From the NCBI RefSeq assembly GCF_051020985.1, contig NC_135000.1, positions 2,108,001-2,172,000 on the forward strand: a DNA stretch of 64,000 nt, written 5' to 3'. The stretch is from Nomia melanderi. Its lineage: Eukaryota; Arthropoda; Insecta; Hymenoptera; Halictidae. The translations under genes were made by a program, and so were the position numbers. Shown one piece after another: positions 10,580 to 21,307 of this stretch (its first letter is position 1; the number at the start of each line of letters is the position of its first letter). The notes under the pieces were generated by a model that was not told the origin of the DNA, did not search any database, and saw only the letters and a list, made by a program, of their open reading frames with translations.

Positions 10580-11130
10580 ATTATTTGAAAACGGCCTCTG
10601 GCTTTTCGTATTCACTTATTACTTATATCATCTGTTACTCAAAAATGGCGTCTTGTTTCTCTTATATGCACATTACTTAAATATCTTATTTAAAACTTTC
10701 GTCTAGCTTCTCTTAATTGCTTATTCCTCAAAAATCACGTCTAATTTCTGTTATCCGCTTATTAACCAAATTTCTTACTACTTAAAAATCATATCCAACT
10801 TATCTTATTGTCTTATTACCTACCTCCTCAAATTCCTCATTACTAAAAAATGCCGTCAAACTTCTCCCATTGCCTCGCTACCTATACTCCACATTACATA
10901 AAAACAACATTCATTTTTTCTTATTCGCTTATTACATAAATTTCTTGTTCTCAAAAAGAAAAAAATGGCGTCCAGTTTCTCTCATCCGCTTATTACTCAA
11001 AAATGACATCCACCTTTTCTTATTCGCCCATCACATAAATTTCTTATTACTAAAATACGACATCCAACTTTTCTTACCGTCTTATTACCTACTACTTAAA
11101 TTCCTTATTGCTTAAAAATGGCGTCCAACG
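10580..11130. repeat. Tandem array, ~55-65 bp degenerate unit
   Basis: Units of the type AAAAATGGCGTCCAACTTCT plus TTATTCGCTTATTAC repeat about nine times (near 10641, 10731, 10785, 10847, 10905, 10960, 11000, 11052, 11115). ORFs inside simply read through the units. Confidence 0.75.
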
Positions 11131-11139
11131 TCGCTCATT

Positions 11140-11605
11140 CCCTTTCACCTACCAGTCACCGCGGCTCCGTAGCCCGCGGAACACCCTGTAGAAGAGGAAA
11201 ACGGCCGATCCACATTCTACAGGGTGGTTCCGTATGCAAATAAGCGTTCCCTCTGCCCCCGGTCCCTCTCTGCTCGAGCTCGTTCCAGCTCCACCCCCGT
11301 CCTCGGGCGTCCATTGTGCTACGGGCACGTATGAACGCATACACGCCGGGAAACTCGAGTACTGGAACGTGTTACACATACGACGAGGGGGCCCGCCGCA
11401 CTCTTTCTCTATCCCTCTAGCGCGAGTAAAGTATATTAATAAGAATACACGCGGTGGCTCGGGGATCCGATATAATTATAGTCCGTGGCCGGCCGCGGAG
11501 ATACCATCGAACTCGGGCTCCTCTCGATCGTCCACTCGAGGGACAAAACCGTTCCGGGGCAGCTTTCTACTTCAGCCCCGGCTGAACGGCGCACAGGTAG
11601 TTAGC
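11140..11605. other. GC/CpG-rich island with a hairpin at 11178-11231
   Basis: GGAACACCCTGTAGAA (11178-11193) pairs with TTCTACAGGGTGGTTCC (11215-11231), one unpaired base, 21-nt loop. The rest is CpG-rich with overlapping ORFs (including 172 codons at 11234) that run into the tandem array and have no domain. Confidence 0.55.
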
Positions 11606-12690
11606 CTCCAAACAAAAATGGTGCGGCGTTTTACGCGAATCGTACCGCGGGAAAGGAGGTTAGGCGATAGGCACGTTGAGAGACACGTGTGCCATTTCTG
11701 GTACATGTCAATTTTTCTAAGAGAAGCCTGGCTTGTGTTCTTTTTTTCATAGCGCTAGCTGTGAGAATCTTGGCATCGACAATTTACTTGAAAGCAAATT
11801 AGTAAGTATGATATAGACTCCAAACAAAAATTTCTGGTACATGTCAATTTTTCTAAGAGAAACTTGGCTTGTGTTCTTTTTTTCATAGCGCTAGCTGTGA
11901 GAATCTTGGCATCGACAATTTACTTGAAAGCAAATAATTCCCAATTCATCTACATTTAACGCTTTGACGAGAATTTCTAACCTTTTGAGTAGTAATACTT
12001 ATTTTTTAATAACAAAGGCAAATGCTATTGAAAGTAATTATTAATGATTCAGTATTACAGCAGTCATATTACGCTATCATCTACCTACTTATGTTACTAA
12101 ATATTTTTATTTAAAATTAAGTTTTTTATTGTAATTGTTCTTCAGCAATTTAGAAGCTCCGATCATCGGTGACTACCGTGATAATCAACGTGTTAAGTAT
12201 GGTACAGACTCCAAACAAAAATGGCGGTATAGCACGAGAAAGGAGTTTAGGTGTTAGACACATTGAGTGCTGCGTGTGTCATCTCTGGTACATGTCAATT
12301 TTTTTAAGAGAAACTTGCCTCATGATTTCTTTCATAGCACTAGCTGTGATAATCTTGACATCGATAATTTATCCGAAAGTAAAGAATTCCCAATTGATCT
12401 ATATGTAAGTGTTACATAGGCTCGAAACATAAATGGCGCGGTGTTTTACACGAACTGTAGCACGGGAAAGGTTAGGCGGTAGACATCTCGAGAGTCGTCT
12501 GTGATATTTCTGGTACATGTACATTTTTGTAAAAAAAACTTTGTTGATGATTTCTTTCATAGCTCTAGCTGTGATAACCTTGTCTTCGATAATTTGCAGA
12601 AGAGCAGAGAATTCCCAATTCATCCGTATCTACATATAGCTTCAAATAAAAATGGCGCTCTATGCGAACTGTAGCGTGAGAGAGGAGATC
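11606..12690. repeat. Tandem array, ~212 bp unit, five copies
   Basis: Unit starts CTCCAAACAAAAATGGYG at 11606, 11818 (internally deleted), 12209, 12421 and 12641 (truncated). Shared blocks: TTCTGGTACATGTCAATTTT, TTTCATAGCGCTAGCTGTGA, CATCGACAATTT, GAATTCCCAATTCATCTA. Copies 2 and 3 are separated by an F1 element inserted at a TTAA. Confidence 0.88.
11956..12196 (-). mobile_element. F1-family TTAA element nested in the 212-bp array
   Basis: TTAA at 11956-11959 and 12193-12196. The right end, reverse complemented, is CACGTTGATTATCACGG followed by a GTCACCGATGATCGG dyad-like motif. The left TIR (CGCTTTGACGA) is diverged. Flanks join as a normal unit boundary when the element is removed. Confidence 0.7.
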
Positions 12691-12699
12691 AGATTGAAT

Positions 12700-13140
12700 C
12701 AAATTAATAGCAATAAACCATTGCTATTAATCATCTATAAAACCAATTATCTTTAAACCAAATTAGCAAGTTTCCGTAAATCAAGTCGCGCGTAAGAACT
12801 ACCGCGTAAGGGGTAGTTTAATTAGTAAGAATATTAGTAAAAGTAAATATATCAGTAACAATTTAATTACCTAAATTAGTGACAATATTAGTAACAACAA
12901 GGACATTAGTAAATATACCGTATTAATAACAAGTTAATTACTTAAATTAGTAATAATATTATTAACAATAATAAAATTAGTAAATATACCTAATCAATAA
13001 CAAATTAATTATTTAAATAGGTAACAGTAAGGACATTAATAAATATATCCTATTAGTAACAAAGAAATCACTTAAATTACCAACAACAAATTACCTATAA
13101 ATAAAATTTCTAAGCTTCCCTAAATTAGTAAGAACTACCG
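12700..13140. repeat. AT-rich tandem array, ~85 bp unit (same family at 18720-18960)
   Basis: Blocks TTAATTACTTAAATTAGTAA, AACAACAAGGACATTAGTAA and ATATACC recur about four times between 12830 and 13140. The same blocks in the same order recur at 18720-18960, so this array type is dispersed. 12700-12830 is unique. Confidence 0.7.
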
Positions 13141-13239
13141 TGTAAACAGTATTCTAATTCACCGTGTAAAAATGGGACTCGCCTAAAAAACTGCCAAGTA
13201 AATCTAGGGTCAAGTGTATCCCACATTTCGCACGTTTCC

Positions 13240-13800
13240 GTATTATGCGAAATCACGGTGCATCCACTAAGTTTTCAAACAATACCGATTCCAGTGCCAC
13301 TCTTCACGCTAATCGACAACCGTCCCCGGCCCATCGGGAGTTTCCGTTCGACAGCCGATTCTGCGCCGGGTGAAACTCACTCCGGGCTGGGCCACTTAGT
13401 CACGAGATTAGCCCGTCCCGAAATTCCACGTGTCACCGTGGCCCCGGGGGTGGAGGCTTCTTTTCTCCAAAGTAGAGACGCATCATCGGTGGACGTTCCA
13501 ATGGGAAGAATGACAGAAACACAGAGGGGCCGGAGGTGGATTGGAACGACTGAGGGAAAAAAAGGAAGAAAAGGGACGAGCGGTGCTGCGGGAAGAGGGA
13601 GAGAGGAACAGTGGAGAGCTGATCGGAGAGGCCGCAGGAGCACAATGTTCGTCAGCCGGACAATGAAGTCAGTCTCTCGGACGATGGACCGAGGACTCCG
13701 GAGCCGAGTATCGATACTAATCGATGCGCGCACGCACACCGACCGGTACCTTACGCGGATACCTTGTAGCGTCATACAGTGCCGGGCAAAAGCTTGACAC
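13240..13800. other. GC/CpG-rich island
   Basis: Two ORFs of 179 (+) and 178 (-) codons overlap almost completely here, as expected when CpG richness depletes stop codons. Neither has a recognisable domain. Confidence 0.6.
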
Positions 13801-13818
13801 AGGGGTTGCGTGTCACTG

Positions 13819-14387
13819 TTAATCCCTTGCCCTGTGATTTCTTTCACTACTGAGCTTGATGAAGGTGCTTTATCATTGATGCTAGGTCTACGGAATGCGT
13901 GAATTTGATGCACATTGAGTTTTATGAATGTTATTTGCTAAATATTGTTTTAATGTTTAGTTAATGTTATTTGGTAAATATTATTGTTATTTTAGTAAAT
14001 ACTGTTTGGTACATATTATTATAACGGTTGGTAAATATTAATTGGTATTATTGTAATGTTTGGTCAATGTTATTTTGTAAATATTATTGTTATTTTAGTA
14101 AATATTGTTTGGTAGATATCATTATAATGGTTGCTAAATGTTATTTGGTAAATATTATTCTAATGTTTAGTAAATGTTATTTAGTAAATATTATTGTTAT
14201 ATTATTATAATATTATATAGTATAATTACACGAATAAATTATTAAATAAAGATTACTTCGGTACATATTCTATATCTCTGTGTACTATGGATGTTGACGA
14301 TTGATGATAGTTAAGAAATATTTAATTTATATTAAAAGAAAATAAATAGCATTTAAGTTTGTCGAATTGGGATAGGCAAGGGGTTAA
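13819..14387 (-). mobile_element. E-like TTAA element with an internal minisatellite
   Basis: TTAA at 13819-13822 and 14384-14387. Ends TCCCTTGCCCTGTGATTTC and, reverse complemented, CCCCTTGCCTATCC. The interior (about 13915-14215) is a TGTTATTTGGTAAATATTAT-type tandem, which makes it more than twice the usual 250 bp. The expected E dyad at the right end is not visible. Confidence 0.5.
13915..14215. repeat. AT-rich minisatellite, TGTTATTTGGTAAATATTAT-type unit
   Basis: About ten degenerate units of ~30 bp. It lies inside the E-like element. Confidence 0.75.
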
Positions 14388-14879
14388 TCGGTTAATCTGT
14401 GTTTTAATTTTAATTAATATAGGGAGCACTAAACAACTGTATCCTTCAATATTGCGTGGTTCGTATTAGTATGTGCAAACATTGTGGTTTGATGGATTAT
14501 TTATCAAATGAACACGAGAACGAAGAGGTATTGTGAAACCAAACGAAACTTGGATGACGTTTTAACTCTTCATCTCTGTCTGAAGGGTTAACTCCTTCCT
14601 GATTGGCAATTTTAACCAAGGATTATTCCTTTGACCATCTTGCCTTGTAATAACGAGTGAGATTTGTAGCGAAGTTTTTAAACAGAATTTAACACACATA
14701 AATATTACCGAATTCTTTTAAATTCAAATTATATATTATACTTCTGTTATCAATTATTGTACTTCAATTAGTTTATTGATTATTACACTTACTTTCTATA
14801 CGTTATAACAGACACTTCTTTGGGAAATTACGAAAGAAATTGGTTTAGTAAAACACGAGTTCCTATAGAAAAATTTCGA
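14388..14879 (+). mobile_element. E-family fragment joined to a B2 terminus
   Basis: 14634-14800 matches the E left half (CCATCTTGCCTTGTAATAAC, AACAGAATTTAACACACATA, ATTACTTCTGTTATC-like blocks) without an intact TTAA. From about 14860 the sequence becomes the B2 non-dyad end (CTATAGAAAAATTTCGAACA), which runs directly into the 33-bp satellite. 14388-14630 is unique. Confidence 0.5.
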
Positions 14880-15410
14880 ACAGTCAATTTGACTGCTTGG
14901 TAATTCTAGTTACAAGTTAATTTCATATCTTGGTAGTTTTAAGCAAAACTCAATTTAACTACGTGACAGTTATAGGTACAATTCAATTTGATATCTTAGT
15001 GGTTCTAATTTAAAGTCAATTTTACTGCTTGATAGTCCTAGTTAAAAGTCAATTTTACTTTCCGACAGTACTGGTCAAGAATCAATTTGACTAACTGATA
15101 GTAACAGTCAAGAGTCAATTTAACTACGTGTTAGTTATAGCTACAATTCAATTTGACATCTTAGTAGTTCTAGTTTAAAGTCAATTTTACTGCTTGATAG
15201 TCCTAGTCAAAAGTCAATTTCACTACCCGACAGTACTAATCAAGAATCAATGTGACTAATTGGTAGTTACAGTCAAGAGTCAATTTAACTACGTGATACT
15301 TATAATTACAATTCAATTTGACATCTTATTAGTTCTAGTCGAAAGTCAATTTGATCGCTTGATACTTCCACTCAAAGACTAATTTGACTGTTGAGTAGCT
15401 CTATCGTTAA
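14880..15410. repeat. 33-bp satellite with a 165-bp higher-order repeat
   Basis: Monomers of 33 bp (AGTCAATTTTACTGCTTGAT then AGTCCTAGTCAAA) repeat about 16 times. The monomer variant starting ACGTG recurs at 14961, 15126 and 15291, exactly 165 bp (5 x 33) apart, and the four intervening variants repeat in the same order. The monomer resembles the terminal ~33 bp of B2 (GATTTAACTGCTCGGTAGTT then TTAGTGTTAA). Confidence 0.88.
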
Positions 15411-15890
15411 GGCAAAAGGTTCGAACAAGATTCCAGCCTGTCCTCGCGAGATCGACGTAAACTTTCGCCGGGCACTGTACGGCGGGCTCGCGGGGAACGC
15501 GAGATTCGATTAGTCTTCGCATTGTGAGCGACGTCTATGGCCGGGAGGGTCCGGGAGTAGCTCGTCAAAAGCCCTGCTCGGATCCGCGTACCTATGTGTA
15601 CAGGAGGCGGCAGGTGTGTCCGAATCACATGCACGAAGGAATCGAAACACAGAGGTGGACGGTGTCATTGTTAGCCCGGGCTAAGTGATTCCTGACACGT
15701 TGCCCCGTGAAAACGCTTCCTGACCGGATCGCGTCTACTATCATCCTCCAGCCACGGCGGACCACTTCGATCGATCCGACCCAAGGGCTTTTTGTCTTCG
15801 ATAAAAAGGAACCACGTCGATCCGCTCGGTCTTTGATCCCTCCAAGAACGTCCTCCTCCGAGCAGCTCGATAAGGGCTATTCATTTGCCA
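15411..15890. other. GC/CpG-rich island
   Basis: CpG-rich; short ORFs only (60-75 codons). No insertion placed in it. Confidence 0.55.
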
Positions 15891-15894
15891 TCGG

Positions 15895-16290
15895 TTAACC
15901 AGCTAACTGCGTTACAAGAGTACACGTCATTTTAACCAGTTAACTGTGGAATTTAGTTTGAAAAATCTCTCATTGCGCTCAATAAAATCAAATAATGAAG
16001 TGTATACTGGTTAAATGCAGGCCAAATGCACTTAAAATATATCCTAACGAAAAACTAAAGCGAAATGAAGAAGAATTGCATGTTTGTCTCAAAAAATGAA
16101 TAATCCATCGTTGAAAAAGTTAAGAGTTTTAAGGTGACGTGTATACTTGTCAAACACAGTTAACTGGTTAAAATCAAATGTGATACTAATTCTTTGACGG
16201 TGAATTACCTATTTTTGGTTTTACAGAAATAAACCGTTCTTGTTTTGCCTGAGTTTCGGTTAAAATATACGTTGTACGGAATAGTAGTAT
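15895..16290 (+). mobile_element. D-family TTAA element (outer), split by another D
   Basis: Starts TTAACCAGCTAACTGCG (15895), continues AGAGTACACGTCATT, is interrupted at TTAA 15932-15935, and resumes at 16168 with the D body (GATACTAATTCTTTGACGG, CTATTTTTGGTTTTACAG). Its right end is lost after about 16280. Confidence 0.65.
15932..16171 (-). mobile_element. D-family TTAA element (inner), complete
   Basis: TTAA at 15932-15935 and 16168-16171. TIRs CCAGTTAACTGTGG and, reverse complemented, CCAGTTAACTGTGT. Dyad GACGTGTATACTTGTC at 16136-16151 lies 17 nt from the right end. 240 bp. It sits inside the outer D at the same TTAA used by an A1 insertion at 33764. Confidence 0.82.
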
Positions 16291-16555
16291 GACTTCTATT
16301 TCTGAGTCTGTGGGAAGATAAACTTTTGTGAAATGTTCTTGGATTAATTAATTAGTATTTCTAATGACATTGTTGTATTGGTATGTAATTAATTTGAGAG
16401 GATTTATGCTGGAACTGTCGAGTAGTTGCGTTGACTCTTTTTTCGAATGTTTTTAGTGGAATTATAAATGACAGTTATTGAGATTTCGATTGACTTGTTA
16501 TTTGAGTTTGAGTGTTAGTGTAGCGAGTAATACTGTAATATTTGATACTAGAATT
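16291..16555. other. AT-rich DNA, nothing recognised
   Basis: No gene or repeat assigned. Confidence 0.35.
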
Positions 16556-16890
16556 ATAATAGTGATAACACAGAACTGCGAATAGTATTAAGTAGTACTG
16601 AATAGTATTTAGTATTAAATAGTATTGAATAATATTTACTATTAAATAGTATTGAATAGTATTTAGCATTAAGTAGTACTGAATAGTATTTAGTATTAAA
16701 TAGTATTGAATAATATTTACTATCAAATAGTATTGAATAGTATTTAGCATTAAATAGTATTGAATAGTATTTAGTATTAAATAGTACTGAATAGTACTCA
16801 GTATTAAATTGTATTAAATAATACTTATTATTAAATAGTACTAAATAGTATTTAGTATTAAACAGAATTTAATATTCACTAATATCTATT
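16556..16890. repeat. 27-bp AT-rich tandem repeat, about 12 units
   Basis: TAGTATTGAATAGTATTTAG plus YATTAAA-type units. A 91-codon ORF on the minus strand is only the translated repeat (NTIQYYL motif every nine residues), and unit variants alternate with a three-unit (81 bp) rhythm. Confidence 0.85.
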
Positions 16891-17159
16891 TACCATTAAA
16901 CAGTATGTATCACGAAAGTACTAAATACCCAAAGCGATTTCAAAAATAAACAGTTCCACTCAACTACAGCGAATATCCAAACAAACCGATAAAAATATAT
17001 TCTCACAATCCATCCAACGACACACACCAACCCTGTTAACTCCTCAGTAGTCTCAGTATTAAATTTGTACAAACCCCTGCACATATGTTAAACACATGCA
17101 CAAAAAGAAACAATGTTCCATATTTCGACAACTCAGCCTACAATTCGAACTATCATTTC
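16891..17159. other. AT-rich unique DNA
   Basis: No feature supported. Confidence 0.35.
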
Positions 17160-17804
17160 ACCCAGTCCTCGTTAAGAGGCCCATTTATCGTTCGACTAGG
17201 GGAGGCTCAGCCCCGAAAACTTCCGAGACAATTTCACGGCCGCCCTCAATTTTTCATCCCCCTTGGAAGCCGGACACGCCGAGGATACCAGGATTCCACG
17301 GTTGCCGGCAGGATAGTCAAAACAGCCCCGCCCGGGAAGCTGCCCGTTCCAGCGCGTGTCCCGAGGGTCGTCGGGTGGCCACGTAGACCGTGACACCATC
17401 GGGTTACGCCTGTTTTGTACACAGATTCGGCACGGCCAATATAACGGCTGTTTACCGGGCCGCTCGAGCCAATAAAATTATCCAAGGTGCCGACTCGCAG
17501 CGTCGCGGGCTATCCCGATGGTCCCGGGGCGATCGAGGGGGCGTGCGATCGCGACAATGCCGGAGATCGTAAAAACGTGGCCGGCAAGATCGTTTCATTC
17601 GTCCCGGGCCGCGGGCTCCTTAATCGAATTCGAATGAACGCGGCGGTTCCGATTTGGGGTGGCGATGGGACGATCGTGTTTCTCATGAGATTTAAGTGAT
17701 TCGAACGGTCGACTGTGCTTGACGAGCGTGTACTGCCCGTTGCACGAGCGTTGGCACTTGGGGTAGCGTAAGTGGGACTAAAGGCGACTTTCCTTCTCTC
17801 GAGG
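17160..17804. other. GC/CpG-rich island
   Basis: Strong CpG richness, six overlapping ORFs of 60-102 codons, none convincing. Its right edge contains a ~52 bp block (17712-17764) repeated at 18153-18203. Confidence 0.6.
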
Positions 17805-18119
17805 CGAAGTCGATTTTCGGGTTTGCGGTGAAGGAACGCTAACCGATACGACGATCCTCGTTAGGACGATCATCCCGCAGTCGATCCTCTGCTTTTTTTT
17901 GGTCATTCTTTCTTGTATTGTAGCTTGAATTGGCGAAATGACTTTTGGATGTTCCGTTTGATAGTGAAATTATGAAGTTTGTGGACGTTTGTTGTATGGT
18001 TTATTCTGTTGGTCCTGGAAAATTAATGTTCGTTTAGATCTTGGGAATTAGAGGTTTAAAAATCGACGATTAGAGTAGTTGTTCATGCAGTTGCATCAGT
18101 TAAACCTAGCGTTAATGTT
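17805..18119 (+). repeat. Dispersed duplication, copy 1 (with 22363-22674)
   Basis: Collinear over ~310 bp with 22363-22674: TTTGCGGTGAAGGAACGCTA, CGACGATCCTCGTTAG, GTGGACGTTTGTTGTATGGT, TTAGATCTTGGGAATTAGAG occur in both. Same orientation, 4.56 kb apart, high identity by eye. Not coding as far as can be seen. Confidence 0.85.
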
Positions 18120-18234
18120 AACCCTTTGCACTTGAAGAGTCCCCTAGCAAACTGTGCTTGGCGAGCATGTACTGTCCGTTGCACGAGTGTTGGCACTTGG
18201 GGTCTTTTTTTCCATGGTGGACTGGTAAGTATTG
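18118..18234. mobile_element. A-family left end plus local repeat
   Basis: TTAA 18118-18121 then CCCTTTGCACTTGAAGAGTC, an A-type TIR, sits just where the 17805/22363 duplication ends. The following GTACTGTCCGTTGCACGAGT block (18153-18203) repeats 17712-17764. No right TIR found. Confidence 0.5.
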
Positions 18235-18430
18235 TGGTATACTTAAAATGTAATGTATTACACTGGTGATGTATTATCTTATAATGTAATATATTCTACT
18301 TGTAATGTAATGTATTTTTTTATAATGTAATGTATTATATTTGTAATGTAGTGCATTATTTTATAATATAATGTATTATGCTTGTAATGTATTATTTTAT
18401 GATAGAATGCATTTTACTTGTAACGTAAAT
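18235..18430. repeat. AT-rich tandem repeat, TTGTAATGTAATGTATTATT-type
   Basis: About five units of ~38 bp. Confidence 0.78.
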
Positions 18431-18719
18431 CGTTCGAATGTGTTGAATGTATTTTTGTTTATGTTCTTAGTTCCTTGAGTAGACATATACAATATACTAA
18501 TCGTTGCACAGAAGTTGGCACTCGGGACGGAATAGGGACAAGAAGGGTTGTTCGCTATGTGGTTTGTTTATAGTTTTGATTGGTTACGTGTAATGGTATT
18601 GACGGATAGCAAATTAATTGGTTTGTATATTTAAAATATAAGACCCTTAATATAGAAAATACGTTCACATTTATGTAACGTGTCCCCAAAAGATTGGAAT
18701 TCCTTATTTAAATTGGAAA
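18431..18719. other. AT-rich unique DNA
   Basis: Holds one more echo of the local repeat (CGTTGCACAGAAGTTGGCAC, 18503). Otherwise nothing seen. Confidence 0.35.
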
Positions 18720-18960
18720 TAAGTTAATTTAGTTTAACTAGTAGCTATATTAGTGAAAGCAAATATATTGGTAATAAATTAACTAATTAAATTAGTAATA
18801 ATATTATTAACAACAGAGACATTAATAAATACATTAGTAACAACTTTACTATTTAAGTCAGTAGCAGTCTTAGTTACGGTAAAGACTTTAGTAAATATAT
18901 CCTGCTAAGTAAGAAATTAATTATTCAAATTAGTAACAATAAATTACCTAATAAACAAAT
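18720..18960. repeat. AT-rich tandem array, same family as 12830-13140
   Basis: Shares TTAGTAATAATATTATTAAC and GTAACAATAAATTACCTA-type blocks, in order, with 12830-13140. Confidence 0.65.
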
Positions 18961-18964
18961 TTCG

Positions 18965-19225
18965 CAAGGTGCACCTGTTTTCGAACATCTCAAAGTGCCG
19001 CCTTAACTGCATTAGGGAAATTACACGTTGTTCCGTGCCGCCCCGACGACGAACAAACTGGTCATCGTTCGGTAATGATTCGTCGACGCGTTGTATAATT
19101 TATGGAACACGCGATGCCGATTACCTTGACGCACGATGCTCGGTCGCATGCGAAAACCGGGGATGCGGTTTTGTTTGTTCTCTTCAGGAAGCGGTCGAAA
19201 CTTTCATAATAGAGTCACCGACGGT
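18965..19225. other. Small GC/CpG-rich island
   Basis: An 87-codon ORF (+) with several Cys spans it, without a recognisable domain or a signal peptide. Confidence 0.45.
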
Positions 19226-19228
19226 TAT

Positions 19229-19600
19229 TTAACCCTTTAGGGTCGAATGCCGCCGTAATGGCGGCATCGAGCTTCGATATCTAAAATTCAGAGTTACAAA
19301 CGAGTAATTTAACTTTTAAGTAACATTCTCTTTTTATCTAGCATCTAAAATATCTATTAGCAATTCAGCTTCTTATGGGAAGAATTTCTCTAGCCTATAA
19401 TTATGTCTTCGTTTTATAGATCTCACTCTTTCACAGATCCACTACTATTAAAATCACAACTCTCCATTTTTGCCTAATATTTTGCATTTCTTTACGTTTA
19501 CACATAATTCAATAGTAATGTACGAGATACAGTTTTGTGTATTTTTTATATAAGATATACTTTTGCAAATATTCACTTCAACCTTCTTATTTGATTATTG
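19229..19600 (+). mobile_element. T-family TTAA element, left end
   Basis: TTAA 19229-19232 followed by CCCTTTAGGGTCGA and a perfect dyad (arms ATGCCGCC and GGCGGCAT, 5-nt loop) at 19247-19267, starting 15 nt inside. No matching right TIR found, so the right boundary is arbitrary. Confidence 0.5.
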
Positions 19601-19659
19601 TTAATGTTAGCTGGTTATTATTAATGTACCTATACTGTTTAATCATTTGAATCGTGAGA

Positions 19660-19870
19660 TATTATGTATACAAAATGGCAGTAAATAAATATGTACGAAT
19701 ATATACGTAACGACAAATAAATATATACGAATATATAAAAAATAGCAGAAAATGAATATACATAAATATATACAAATACACAGGTACGAAATAGCAAGAA
19801 CAAATATATCCAAATACACATAAATATATAAGTACAAAATAGCATGTACAATAGCAAATAGAAATTGTGA
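19660..19870. repeat. AT-rich tandem repeat (ATACRAATATATACRTAA-type)
   Basis: Degenerate ~35-45 bp units. Three frames are open on the minus strand only because of the repeat. Confidence 0.7.
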
Positions 19871-19899
19871 CTACATACAAGATAACAGAAAAAACAATT

Positions 19900-20215
19900 T
19901 TAATTGCAAGTTCACGCGAGATTTAGCTACTCGCGTGGAAAACAGTCACGTTGCCAAACTTCCTCGAATCCCGCACGTTGCTCTGACTTCGACGTAAACT
20001 TGGCCGTTTTCCCAGCGGTACATCTCTCGTTAAATTTCCACGTGCGCGCGTTAATCGAGACGAGATTCTCAATCGAAACAGCTCGATACAATCGCAAGAA
20101 GGTGTGCTGTAAGGGTCGAAGGCTTTTCCACGAACAGTGTGAGGTCGATCGAATCTCAGGGGTGGGTGACTTTTGCACCGCGAACAGAGCTCGGGAAACA
20201 AATATCTTGAAGAAT
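19900..20215. other. GC/CpG-rich island
   Basis: Overlapping ORFs of 83-107 codons on both strands, none supported. Confidence 0.55.
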
Positions 20216-20217
20216 AT

Positions 20218-20440
20218 TTAACCCTTTGCACTCGATTTATTTTCAATGTTGTTGGGCGTAAACTTGTGTTTATTCTTAAGGGAAGGAATTAAAGTAATTT
20301 ACAATGGTAGAACTCAATGTTTTATATTTGCTTCTTTTTATTATTATTATAATAAGATTTAATTTTTATAATTTTTTAAACTGTGGTACTTCTTTAAACA
20401 ATTTCCAACGTTCTATAACAAAGTATTGTCATCTCCAGTT
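20218..20440 (-). mobile_element. A2-family TTAA element, right end lost
   Basis: TTAA 20218-20221, then CCCTTTGCACTCGATTTATT and the A2 body (ACTTGTGTTTATTC, AATTTACAATGGTAGAA, TTAATTTTTATAAT). It stops matching after GTCATCTCCAG, just inside the dyad end. Confidence 0.7.
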
Positions 20441-20599
20441 ATTATTCCACAAGTAAATATGAAAGTGAAACAATCTAAATAAACTTCAATACACTTCGTT
20501 ATACATAATGAATTGAAATCAAACTTCGGGCATATATTTCATACAACTTAGAATATCTTGCTTTTGCAATATTCTACATCACCCCGTTTAAAGAATTCA

Positions 20600-20656
20600 A
20601 ATGCCTAATACAAGTACAAACACGAGTCAACTCGTGACCGGTCAATAATGTGTTAA
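20600..20656 (-). mobile_element. P-family TTAA element, dyad end
   Basis: Perfect dyad CACGAGTCAACTCGTG at 20621-20636, then ACCGGTCAATAATGTG and TTAA 20653-20656. The dyad starts 17 nt inside. The family recurs at 62701. The left end was not found; it may have been lost against the truncated A2 copy. Confidence 0.6.
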
Positions 20657-21064
20657 CCTCACAAGATTTTATTTCGAAAAGTCAACGGATTCATCCGACG
20701 CATAGTGCTGCCGCCTGTGGACAAAACTGTCAAATTCGACTATTCACGTAACGAGAATTGAAGGTTACTAATATGTTAAGTAGTCCCTGTTGCACAAAAT
20801 TATTTTCATTTTTAAAATAAAAATGTTATGCCAATAAACTTCGTTTCTCTATTTATATAACGATTGAATCGAAAGGCAAAATATCCATTGGCATCTAAAA
20901 AACTTCATAATGTCCCCATAATGTAAAAAAAGATATAACCACCGTATGTTCAGCTCTTTACCTTACAAATTTTATCTGAAGTATTTTCTTGTATCACTCA
21001 TACTTTTTCAGTTGTTGAGTTTTGTCCAGAAAATGGCTGTTTGGCTGTACTGTGCGGCTAGGCG
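20657..21064. other. AT-rich unique DNA
   Basis: No gene or element assigned. Confidence 0.35.
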
Positions 21065-21307
21065 TTAATCTTTTGCACTCATATGTCATGCTGGGGATGA
21101 CAATACAAATTTCTTATACAACGTTGGAAATAGTTCGAAAAAATATCACGCTTTAAAAGATTATGAAAATTCAATCTTATTATAATAATAATATATGAAA
21201 TAAATATAAAACGTTGAATTCTACTGCTGCGAATTACTTTAATTCATTCCCCTAAGAATAAATACAATTTTACAACAACATTCAAAATAAATCGAGTGTA
21301 CACTGTT
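21065..21307 (+). mobile_element. A2-family TTAA element
   Basis: TTAA 21065-21068, TIR TCTTTTGCACTCATA, dyad TGTCAT (21084-21089) / ATGACA (21097-21102) starting 16 nt inside. The right end AATAAATCGAGTGTACACTG then TTAG is a decayed form of CGAGTGCAAAGGG-TTAA. Confidence 0.72.

Noticed and set aside
11234..11752. 172-codon plus-strand ORF
   Set aside because: It starts in a CpG island and continues into the 212-bp tandem array; other array copies do not keep the frame open.
13258..13913. 179- and 178-codon ORFs on opposite strands
   Set aside because: They overlap almost fully in a CpG island where stop codons are scarce; neither shows a recognisable motif.
14880..15410. CRISPR-like array of 33-bp repeats
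   Set aside because: The repeats are contiguous with no unique spacers, and the host is evidently eukaryotic; it is a satellite.
16475..16750. Repeat protein with NTIQYYL every nine residues
   Set aside because: It is the translated 27-bp AT-rich tandem repeat; no flanking coding signal.
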